Assembly (NCBI GenBank): GCA_002914845.1
Contig: JXTC01000106.1
Location: forward strand, 226,208 to 290,207
DNA from: Trema orientale
Taxonomy: Eukaryota; Streptophyta; Magnoliopsida; Rosales; Cannabaceae
Direction: 5' to 3'
DNA length: 64,000 nt
Position numbers and translations under genes: made by a program. Position 1 is the first letter of the stretch; the number at the start of each line of letters is the position of its first letter. Positions 25,347 to 35,563 of this stretch are shown here, one piece after another. The notes below the pieces were generated by a model. That model did not search any database and was not told where the DNA came from. It saw only the letters and a list, made by a program, of their open reading frames with translations.

Positions 25347-26628
25347 AATTATATGAGAAAATTAAATGAAACAAGAATTTATTTTTAATTTCGCGCTTTG
25401 TTATGAGAGTTCAAAAATTTCGTGCTTGAAAATAGTAATGTTAATCGTGCCGCTTACGACACAAGAAGTCTAATCCTGCAATGTTGGTTAGGACCATTTA
25501 CTAATCGTGTTGCGTTATGTTTAGTCCATTGCGTGCTGGTGTCCGTGCCTATTCTGGATAGTGTTAATCTTACACCGTTCTAATATTGTGTTATTCTTGT
25601 ATGGTCAATATACATGATATTATTTATACTAGCAACATGCTAATTTTCTCATTGTCAAGTATATATGTTCTACACGTGAATTCTGCTAAAATGGGCTACG
25701 TTCTAAAAATATGAGAGTGAGAAAAAGAGTAATGCAACAAAATTTAAATATGAAAAATAGATTTATTTGGATTATATCGTTTTGTCCCGTTACTATAAAA
25801 AGTTGCATAAATCCGCCTTCTGGAGTTCGCCAAAAATTCTATCTAGTAATTTCACGTAAATTGTTCTTATTATCCACATATAATCTACTACTGAATTCTA
25901 CAGTCGAATTAAGCAGAAAAAAAAAGAAGACATTTTTTCACATAAAGCGTGTAATATACAATATACATGCATATTTTTCAACCATTTTTTCTTTTTGAAA
26001 TTTAATTTTATTTATAACAATGGAGTTTTTTTGCATTATTATTTATTAGCAATAATATCATAAAAAACCTACCAATTTAAGTTTTTTAGCAAAAAAAAAA
26101 AAAAAGAAAAGAAAAGAAAACGTCTTTTCATTAACATCAAATCAAATAAAACATTCTATTTATGTCTTTTCTAACAAATCGCACTCAATTTACATATAGT
26201 CAAAATTAGAGTTTAAAATTATTGCAAAAACGTATTTATTCTTTAAAATTATCTATTAGCATCTATAGAATTAGCTAGAAGACAACCACCTATACCCAAA
26301 AATGATCTATAATATCTTAGAAATCTAAAAGTATCAGCTTTCAAACACACAAAAATTCTTTTCTTGAATTCTATTATTTGATTTCAAAAGTAAAAAACAT
26401 TCAATATCAACAATTTAAAATCCAATTTTGACTATATATATATGAACCCGGTGAAAATTGATTAAAAAAATACAAATAAAAGATTTTATTTTATATTATG
26501 AAACTGTGTGAGTTTTTTTTTTTTTTTAAAAAAAAGACTAAATGTCATGGTTTTTTTTTTTTATATTATCCCTTATTTATCATGTATTGATAATTTGATT
26601 CAAAAGAAATATATAAAATTATGACTAA
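25347..26628. other. 3' flank of the PPR-like gene and AT-rich spacer
   Basis: Very AT-rich with long A and T runs, and a TATATA microsatellite near 26440. A 95-codon open frame at 25711 has no family resemblance and is judged accidental. Confidence 0.4.
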
Positions 26629-26787
26629 TCTATATATCTATATCTATATATATATATATTAAGCCTGAAGCTAAAAACTCTAATAGCTTCTTTGATCACC
26701 ATTCTATTTTTAAAATTTTTAGAAAATTCCTAATTTTTTCATGATATGATTGGTCCTATCATTATTTTTCTTTGTTATGATTGGTTG

Positions 26788-26825
<38 letters not shown>

Positions 26826-27434
26826 TATATAATATTGTGTTTAATTTAATATTAATGATACCTTATAATAAATTTAGTTCATCAAATCGAACAAATGATT
26901 GTGCTACATTCGTCTCATCAAAATAAATATAGAGAGAGATAAATACATAATTTAATGTTTTATAAAATATTATATTTAATTTAATATTAATGATTCCTTA
27001 TATTAAATTTAGTTCATCGAACGTCAAAAAGTTGTGTTACATTCGTCTCATCAAAATAAATAAAGAGATAAATATATTTTTTGATGTTGAAATACATTGA
27101 ACCTAACTATATCTTTGATCACTATTTTATTTTTAAAATTTTTAGAAAAATCCTAATTTTTTCATGATATGATTGGTTCTATCATTATTTTTCTTTGCTA
27201 TGATTGGTTGTAATATATACATGTATTATATAATATTGTATTTAATTTAATATTAATGATAGCTTATAATAAATTTAGTTCATCGAACAAATGGTTGTGC
27301 TACATTCATCTCATCAAAATAAATATAGAGATAAATATATTTTTTAATGTTGAAATACATTGAACCTAACTATAAATTAGGCTTAATGTTTGCAATATTA
27401 AAATAACTCGCGCAAAGCGCGGTATAACGACTAG
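26629..27434 (+). mobile_element. Non-autonomous Helitron
   Basis: The 3' end has the textbook Helitron form: hairpin CGCGC-AAA-GCGCG at 27409-27421, nine bases, then CTAG at 27431-27434, followed by T in the host. The 5' end is one of three ATC sites in a TA repeat between 26628 and 26644; TATTAAGCCTGAAGC follows. Inside are two long tandem units sharing TTTAGAAAAATCCTAATTTT and GATTGGTTGTAATATATA, with a third partial one. No Rep/helicase frame is present. Confidence 0.8.
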
Positions 27435-27657
27435 TTAAATTAATAAAGTAGAAACTGTTACTTTTATAATTTTACTTTTATACGCGCATTTTTTTGAAAG
27501 TAACCGCATTACACAGGAAATAAATAATCAAAATTTTTAACATACTTTTCTTTATGTATCCAAATTATACTCGCCTTAATCATTAGCCGTTTAGTTATCC
27601 TCTAGCGTTTTGTTAACATTATAGCACTAAGAGTATTGCTAGCTCCATTCTCTTGAC

Positions 27658-28364
27658 CAGGACCGGTTCAACAAATTTTGGGCCCTAGCGATAATTAAAA
27701 ATAAATAAATAAATTTCTTTGAACTAAAATTGAACTTATAAGAAATTTTTTAGATGCTTTCTTTAAAAGAATATTATTATTTTTCAAAATAGAAATTAGA
27801 ATTATAGTATTAAAAAAAAAAAAAAAGGAAAACCAAGAATAAACTTAAGAAGTAAAATAAAAAATCCATTTCAAACAAATATTATTTTAAATTCTTTAAT
27901 ACAACTTCTTTTGGGTATATTGATTAAGTAAATTATGAGTGTATTTTGACCTGATTAAGATCTATCAGTGGCCATTTTGGAGGAAAAATCAACTTCCAAT
28001 TAAAAGAATGGACATTAGATGAGAAATTGATAAAAGTTAAAAGTTTTGGAAGAAAAAGCTTTAGAACCAAATACAATGAAATTAAAAAAAAAAAAAAATT
28101 GTTCCAACTTTAGAAAGATTGCAAGATGCCTACCAATTTCTTTTGAAGTAAATAAGAAATTCGTGATTTTTAGAAAAATCTATTGATTTATTGAGTTTAG
28201 AGCAAGAATTTTCTAATCTCATATTGAAATTAATATAGATTATTTGTATATTCTAAGGATACACATAAACATTAAAATGTTTAAATATGTGAGATTTTTA
28301 AAGATAAATTAGTAATTTGAGGCCTAAGGGAAACTTTAATAGCCTTACCCTTGAGCCACTCCTG
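27658..28364. mobile_element. hAT-like non-autonomous element
   Basis: 707 bp with imperfect terminal inverted repeats CAGGACCGGTTC and GAGCCACTCCTG. Flanked by a perfect 8-bp duplication CTCTTGAC at 27650-27657 and 28365-28372, the length expected of hAT transposons. The subterminal GGGCCCTAG and GGCCTAAGGG also pair loosely. No coding sequence seen inside. Confidence 0.75.
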
Positions 28365-28584
28365 CTCTTGACCATTCTTATATCATATTGCTTGATAGTG
28401 AGAAGGTGAAATAGAGTGCGGAAAAAGAATGCCAAAATTCACAAAAGAACATTCTTCAATGTTTTATAATATGAGGACCAATAAGACAATTCATATATCC
28501 CAGCGGCCAAAAAGCGAAAAGAAAAAATTGATAAACAAGCCAAATCAAACCCCCATTATCCCTAATAGAGCTATTGTATTAACA

Positions 28585-30283
28585 GGGTAATTGGTAACAA
28601 AATCCCCAAGGTTCAGTGTCTTTGGCATTTAGGTCTCTAATTTTTAATTTTTGGCATATAAATCCCATACCTGCCAAAACATTTGTATCTCTTAGTCCGT
28701 ATAGACTCTTCCGTTTGTTTCCACGTTAAAAGAAGGTTTCACAGTAATAAATAACAAAGAATCATTGAAGGCAAACATCCAAGAGCTCAATCAATTCTGT
28801 TTAGTTTCCTCAGCCATTTTGTCTATGAAGTTGATTGAAGTCGATTCAAGAATACGCCATTGAAGTCACTCTTCCTTGAAGCCGATCCTTTAAAATTGTT
28901 CATGAACCTTTCTTATGGGGTTCATCTCTATTTCTTCGAAATGCTATGAAAACCTTCTCTTTCACTTATGTATAATAGGACAAAATTTCTTGAATATAGT
29001 TTTAGTTAATTTAAGGCTTGAAAATTTTATGAAGAAAAGTTAAGGGTTAGATTTACAGGTTGTGCGTGGGTCATGACTCATAGCTCAAGAGTTATTTGAA
29101 TGGGAAAAATAAAATAAATAAAATAAAGATGAAATCTTCATGTATTCCAACTCTAAGAATTGAGTTTTATCAACTTCAAAATATATGTATAGTGGTGGGT
29201 ACTTTGTTGTTGTCCAAATGTGTTCGTCGTGGAGTTATTGATGAGTCATAAGTATTGTTGATACTAAAAATTGGTATAACAATCAAGATACGTATTTTGA
29301 GAAAATAATGGTAAAATAACATGAATTTGTATAAACGACAGGAATTAAGACAAACGACACCAGAATTTTAGAATGGTTTAACCAAGAATAATTTGGCCTA
29401 CGTCCACTTTATAGAGAGAGAGAGAGTATTATTACTATATTTTGTGTTGATCCTTTTATATGTCGTATTTCTCTTTTTTTTATAGTTGAGGAAAGGGGAT
29501 TATTTATACCAAGTGAGATTTTGGAGGAAAATTGGGTTCCCCAAGATACCTATTCTTGATAAAGTTAGGTAGCAATCTTGATTAGTGTGATTAACTTTGT
29601 TTTTCCTACTCTTGTTCCGCAATTTTTGAATTGTTGTTAGATCGTCGCAGCTCGTATATAATCTGAGACATGTTCCTCGAACTTATTTTTTGTATACGTC
29701 TGAGGTCACATTACAATGTACTTTGAGGAATCAAAAAGATTATTAGCCTGGTTGCAAATTTTGGACATTTTTGGCCGCAGTCTAAGATCGCATGTTTGTA
29801 CTGGACAAGTAGGGCTAGTTGCTCGACTTTTAGCCGTAGATTCATACTTTGTTTTTCGATCGTACAATAAGTATATTGGCCATTTAGTTCATTTTCTTGC
29901 TTTCATCGATTTTAAAACTATGAATATTCCTGATCAATTTGAGCTATTTGGTTTTCTGGGTTTCTATAAGTGTTTTTTCCTTAAATGAGGTCTACTAAGA
30001 ATGAGAAGAAGAAATTCAACCCAAAAAATAAAAAAAAAGAACGAAATAGAAAGAAAGGAAGAAGAAAGGATTGCTTTTATAATTATTTATTACTATGAAA
30101 CAGTCTCTAAAATGCATCTCGTAAGTAGCACGGGCTCTTCTAAGATGGGAAACAAACGAACTTGGCCATAAAGACTCATGGATGCAAATGTTTTGAGAGG
30201 TTGGGGGATTTATATGCAAAAAAGATTATGGACTTAAATGCCAAATACACTTTAACTTTAGGGACTTTTACTGAAAATTTCCC
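28585..30283. mobile_element. Mutator-like element with about 120-bp inverted repeats
   Basis: The left end (GGGTAATTGGTAACAAAATC, later TTTGGCATTTAGGTC and GCATATAAATCCC) and the right end (complements of GGGAAATTTTCAGTAAAAG, TTTGGCATTTAAGTCC and GCATATAAATCCCC) pair over roughly 120 bp. Flanking 9-mers GTATTAACA and GCATTGACG agree at six of nine positions, all three differences being transitions, as an old 9-bp duplication would look. The inside has a 90-codon open frame at 29716-29988 of unknown origin. It ends 556 bp before the PEX2 start codon. Confidence 0.6.
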
Positions 30284-30774
30284 GCATTGACGATTCAAAG
30301 ACGGTCCTTCTAAAGAAAATGCGAAAAGACGGGAGAGCCCTTTCGAATTTTTTTTTTTTTTTTGGGGTTGTATTTTAATATTATTTGTGTGTAGCCCCTT
30401 CTCTCTTTCTTGGTTCCTTGAAGCAATAACCGAATGGATGCAAAATGAGATCATATCGAACATATTAACCAAAAATTTTGAGTGTGAGAGTATGAATTGC
30501 AGGTTCATTTCACTGCCACAAATTACAAAATAGGACACCGCTACCGCTACCACTACCACTCCCACTCCCACTCCTTCCTGCTCAAGTGGCCGCCCACGCA
30601 GCAGCGCAACCCAGGCAGGCCGCACCCGCACCCGCAGGGGCACAGCCGCACAGAGCACGGAGCAAACCAAAACCCTGAAACTGAAACCCCTTTGGCCTTT
30701 CTCCTTCTACTGCTTCTTCACACCAAAACCCTTCATCTACTATATCAATATCGAAACATCAATCTTCATAATCA

Positions 30775-30805
<31 letters not shown>

Positions 30806-30838
30806 CTTAGGACAGAGTAAACCAGGGGGATTTATTCA
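30284..30838 (+). promoter_or_regulatory. Upstream region and leader of PEX2
   Basis: Contains an imperfect hexamer run (ACCGCT, ACCACT, ACTCCC) at 30538-30573, a CT-rich and CA-rich part, and an A run at 30774-30790 close to the start codon. It should hold promoter and 5' leader, the only room between the upstream transposon and the gene. No TATA box can be assigned with confidence. A minus-strand 164-codon frame here is a composition artefact. Confidence 0.4.
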
Positions 30839-33800
30839 ATGAGTGGCACCAGTTTTGTCCCACCATCCCAAGATGCCTGGCTTCGAACTTACCACAAATT
30901 ACTTCCCCACTGGCAATCCTATTCCATTCCTCACTCTCTCCAGGTTTTTTAAACTTCCCCCTTTTTATTATTATTATTAGTACTATTATTTTCTTTATAA
31001 CTTTTTTTCGTTTGGGGTCGAAGGCGAACCCCCAAGTTTTGCTTCTGATGAAATTTGGAATTTTGGTATGTTTTTGTTGCTTGATTTCTCTATGCTTACT
31101 TGGGTATATCTATGCTTACATGAGTATTTTTAGATAACCGTCGATTGGGTTATTCGTAACTGTTTTTCATTTTCATATGATTTCATTTAGTTTTGTTTAT
31201 TATATGCAGTCAACTATCCCCATTACAATATCAAGAGTTAATCAAGTTGACGCAGCAAGACTCGACATTGAAATGTCTGCTATGTTGAAAGAGCAATTGG
31301 TTAAGGTTTTCTCTTTAATGAAGGTATCTATCTATCTCTCATTCATGGCTAATCGAAGAAAACATCAGAGTAATTAGGGTTTTATTAGAACTATTAGCTT
31401 CAATCCGTTGTTCTTGACATACTTTTTTTTTTTTTGATTGGGATTAGCCAGGAATGTTATTTCAATACGAAGCGGAGCTCGACGCTTTCCTCGAGTTTCT
31501 TATCTGGAGATTCTCAATTTGGGTTGATAAGCCTACTCCAGGGATTTCTCTCATGAATTTGAGGTATAGGGATGAACGTGCAGTCGAAACACGAGGAAAA
31601 GGTATAGATAGTTCTCATGTTTCATTTGATCACTAGCTATTGGCCAAATTTTAAGGAACAGATTGAGATAAGTTTTCCATGCTTTTTGTGACCTTGTCCT
31701 GTTATATACACAGTCCGAACTGGCCTGGAAGGACCTGGTCTTACGGTTGCACAAAAGATTTGGTACTGTGTTGCAACTGTTGGTGGTCAGTACATATGGG
31801 CTCGTTTACAGTCTTTCTCTGCATTTCGTCGATGGGGTGATTCTGAGCAGGTAATTTATTTTCTTAGCAGCTTTGTTGCCTCTTCGAACACTAAATGGGA
31901 AAAGGAAAGTAGGATAGTGTAGGTGGTTTGAAGTTGATACAAATCATGCAATTGGTTATTTTTCTTTCTTTATACATTTTTTTTCCAGAGACCATTGGCA
32001 CGGCAAGCATGGATTTTGATACAGCGGATCGAAGGCTTTTATAAAGCTACCTCATTTGGGAACCTGCTTATATTTCTTTACACCGGAAAGTATGTAATCA
32101 TTCACTTATAAGATTAGTTCTCTAATACAGTCCACTAAAATGTATTAGTAAGGAATAATTTACATAAATCAAGTCAATTGTGATTAGATGAGTTGAAATT
32201 ATTGTTAACTCAGTAAATGGTGACTATTTTTGACTTTCCTTGATGTAGTACTACGGAAGAAAAATGAAGGAAAAGAGAAAGGAAGAGGAAGAGGAAATTT
32301 AGAGAACTAGAGAAGAACTAGACAGATATTGGAAAGGGAAAACCTGTAGTATATTGATTCATAACAATTGCATAGAATAATGAACACACTAATGCCTATT
32401 TATAGAATAGGTAGATGACTAATCCTAATTCAGCTAGAAAACTAGATAAAATACTTTAAATCCTACTAGAATTCTAATAACTCCTAATTGACAAAATAAA
32501 ATAATTATCCTAATAAATAAGTAAATAAAAATCCTTTTATTTAGCTCTATATTCATTCCTAAAATAAGCACGTAAATTCTCTTTACAATCTCCATCATTC
32601 CTATAGGTATTCCTACTAAAGTGGTTTGTTGATAAAATGAATTTATAACACCTCACTCCTTTCAATTATGTAGTAGATGCTGTTTTCTCAAAAGATGCAT
32701 TTATAATTAACTGAATGTGAAAATCCTTTGGATATGAAGTTCTTAAAATGGTTGGTTGATGATATAATTTCATCAAGGAAATTATATCTTTAAGGCATTA
32801 TCAAAGTTATTGGTTATGAAGGTTATTGGACTTTTGAATATCCTCTCTGCATATCACTTTTGATGCAGGTATAGGAATCTTATTGAAAGAGCTTTAAGAG
32901 CTAGACTTGTTTATGGAAGCCCTAACATGAACCGAGCTGTTAGTTTTGAGTACATGAACCGCCAGTTAGTGTGGAATGAATTCTCGGTAGTTCTCTTTCC
33001 TTATTATGTTTACCTTTTTAGCTCTGAATATGAGTTAAGGGATATTCTTTGTTGAGGAATTCACATTCTGACATCAACTGCATGTTGCTTCAACCATTGC
33101 TTAAAGTTTCGTAAATCTTTGTCCCATGTTATTTGTATCTTTTAATATTTTTCCTTTTTGGAAGACTGATTTAATTTTTTTTTTTAATCTTTTTTCATTG
33201 CAGTACATATTTGTGGTTAAGGATGTTTGAAATGTAAAACTCAATGTTGTTTCTCACTGCTTCATTACTGCCATTTTGCATTTCCATAGTGATTTTTGTT
33301 TTGTTTGATTATGCTTTTATACTCTATGGAAAACCTTCTTCTTCTCTCTGCTTCACTTCCCCCCTCCTCTTGATTGGGCATTTTTCAAGTGTAAGCTTTC
33401 TCCCTTTTGGCATAGGTTGGGAAAGGTCCTGTTGCTTCTATTAGTTCCCAATCTGGGCTTGACCGTGTTCTGGACTATGTTAGGCCAGCTAGCTCTTCTC
33501 TTAGTCATTTTGTTTGTTCATTTGTTACTTCTTTCTGAGATGCGTTCTACTTGGGTGGCGAGGCAATTTGTTCGCGGGGTTTTCTCCCAAAGAGAAAGAA
33601 AAAGTGATATAAGCTTTTACTAACCAGAGTCATTAGCCCAAGTACAGTACTAGTATTCAACAGTCTAGGTGGAAAGAATCTGATTCTTTTTTTCTCAGTT
33701 ATGTTCATTTTGCTTTTCAGCTACTATAATTTACACACAAAACCTCATCTTTTATGGCATACTTCTCTGAGAACATATTATAAAGAGGTTTATTTTTATT

Positions 33801-34385
33801 ATTTATTATTTATTTATTTATTTTGGGTGTTGATTACAGGAAATGTTGTTGTTGCTTCTTCCTCTTCTCAACTCATCATCCTTGAAAAACTTTCTCCGCC
33901 CATTTTCAAAAGATAAATCTTCAAGTTCTGCAGAAGATGACTCTGCTTGTCCTATTTGCCGGGCTAGTCCTTGCACTCCGTTTCTTGCCCTCCCTTGTGA
34001 GCACAGGTAAATGTAATGAAAATTTAAAAAACATCTGGTCTCTTTTTCCTCTTTTTAGTTTGCTACAATTGACTGAGGGCCTAAGTTTGCTAATAATATT
34101 AGAATTGTCCTTGGCATTTGCCGAAGTATTCAAGACTATAGTGTTTTCAGTAGCATTGTCTTGTTCAATTATGTCTCAAAGCTTGGCTTGAGAAAAATAT
34201 ATCCAAGTTCAGTTGAGGAGAAAAGAAAGCTTAAAATTAATTTGACTTCCAATGCTGGCAGATACTGTTACTACTGCCTTCGAACACGGTGTGCTGCAGT
34301 TCCATCGTTCCGATGTTTGAGATGCAATGAGCCAGTGATCGCCATGCAACGGCATGGTGGGGTCACCAATCCGGCCCCAAAGTAG
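30839..34385 (+). CDS. PEX2: Peroxisome biogenesis protein 2 (RING ubiquitin ligase subunit)
   Basis: PEX2, PEX10 and PEX12 form the peroxisomal membrane ubiquitin ligase that monoubiquitinates the receptor PEX5 so that it can be recycled. Eight exons: 30839-30943, 31210-31323, 31448-31601, 31714-31850, 31989-32089, 32869-32986, 33840-34006 and 34262-34385. GT-AG borders and phases all fit, giving 1020 nt (339 aa). Signature segments: ISRVNQVDAARLDIEMSAML, FLEFLIWRFSIWVDKPTPG, VRTGLEGPGLT, ARLVYGSPNMNRAVSFEYMN. The C-terminal RING has C280, C283, C296, H298, C301, C304, C317 and C320 as likely zinc ligands. Membrane-embedded helices are expected between about residues 70 and 255. The start gives MSGTSFVPPSQDAW, in line with the usual family N-terminus. 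Intron 5 holds an LTR-like remnant. Confidence 0.95.
32250..32675 (-). mobile_element. LTR-like remnant in PEX2 intron 5, antisense
   Basis: Read on the minus strand, this has a plant LTR look: AT-rich upstream part, a TATA box in TTCTATAAATAGGCATTAG near 32396-32414, then a CT-rich leader (TTTCCTCTTCCTCTTCC). The word ATGTAGTA occurs at both edges (near 32243 and 32667), which could be a target duplication but is longer than the usual 5 bp. No coding sequence. Borders are approximate. Confidence 0.45.
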
Positions 34386-34873
34386 TAAGTGTTACCATAT
34401 GAGAAGGGAATTGATTAAGAGGCATTTACACGTAGTAGCATAGCGGTGTAGAAATAATGCTTGAGAAGTAACGTTATTTTAGTTCCTTTTTTATTATACA
34501 TTACAGTTTAAAGAAAGAAATAATATTTGAATCCAGAAATCAGATACCTTGTAAAATCATTCATTCACGATCCATCGAGTGGATAGGTTTATTCTTTGTC
34601 AATCTTGCAGTATCGTATCTATGATTTATCATCACTTTATTTTTCATTTGATGTTTTAAGATTTGGGAAGCTAAGACTTTCTTTTAATTATAGACATACC
34701 TTCTAAATCATTCTAAAGAAATAAAGGTTGTGGTTACTACTTACCACTATTCATTTTTCGTTCTCTATGCCTACGTGTTGTTTTAGTACTCTTTACTTCA
34801 GATTTCCAAGTCTTCTGTATTTTCTTTTGGTGGTAAACTAAATGGTAGATTAGCCAGTTTACTTGTAGATTTA
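34386..34873. other. 3' flank of PEX2
   Basis: AT-rich 3' untranslated and spacer sequence with possible poly(A) signals, such as AGAAATAAAGG near 34717. No gene. Confidence 0.4.
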
Positions 34874-35563
34874 GGCCACGTTTGGTGCGCTGTTGTATTG
34901 TATTGTATTGTATTGTTCTATTACAATACTATGTTTGGTGTTGCGTTTGTATTAAGATGTATTGTATTGTATTGTATTGTATTGTTCTATTACAATACTA
35001 TGTTTGGTGTTGCGTTTGTATTAAGATGTATTGTATTGTATTGTTCTATTACAATACTATGTTTGGTGTTGCGTTTGTATTAAGATGTTGTATTAAAAAG
35101 CTAATTTTGAAAAATACCATTTTTTAAAATTTATTTAGAAAAATACCATTTTAAAAAAATATTTAGGAAAATACCACTTGTAAAATTACCACTTTTTAGA
35201 AATTATTTACGAAAAAATCATTTTTTAGATATAAATTTAGAAAAATACCACTTTTAACAATTTATTTAGAAAAATACCATTTTTGAAGAGGATAAAGTGA
35301 CGTGAGAAAGAAATTGATAAGAGAGAAATTAAGAACAGAAAAAGTGAGGAGAGTGAGTATTGTACAATATTACGTTAAAGTTAAAATTATGTAATACAGT
35401 GTAATACAGACCTTTTATTCTGTATTAGATAATACTCTTCGTATTGTATTAAATTTTAATGTCGTATTAAATAATACAATATAAAGGCATAACTAAATAC
35501 AGTATTATGTCTAATTAATACAATACAGAGTCCGAGTCCTTATACAGTGCACCAAACATGATT
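34874..35563. mobile_element. Tourist-like MITE with internal tandem array
   Basis: Ends GGCCACGTTTGGTGCGCTGT and the complement of AATCATGTTTGGTGCACTGT; flanked by TTA on both sides (34871-34873 and 35564-35566), as in PIF/Harbinger-type elements. Near the left end three tandem units of 59-69 bp (TTACAATACTATGTTTGGTG at 34921, 34990 and 35049) differ by the number of ATTGT pentamers. The TTTGGTG of each unit repeats the terminal motif. Non-coding. Confidence 0.7.

Noticed and set aside
29716-29988. 90-codon frame as an independent gene
   Set aside because: It lies inside a MULE-like element with no recognisable domain; kept only as a possible captured fragment.
30176-30670. 164-codon minus-strand frame upstream of PEX2
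   Set aside because: It overlaps the leader and promoter, is Val/Arg-rich because of the ACCGCT-type hexamer run, and resembles no family. A composition artefact.
33244-33623. Two hydrophobic frames in the interval before PEX2 exon 7
   Set aside because: They lie wholly in intron 6, begin after a good splice donor and have no family resemblance.
34882-35127. 81-codon repetitive Cys/Tyr/Ile frame
   Set aside because: Translation of the ATTGT pentamer and tandem units of a MITE.
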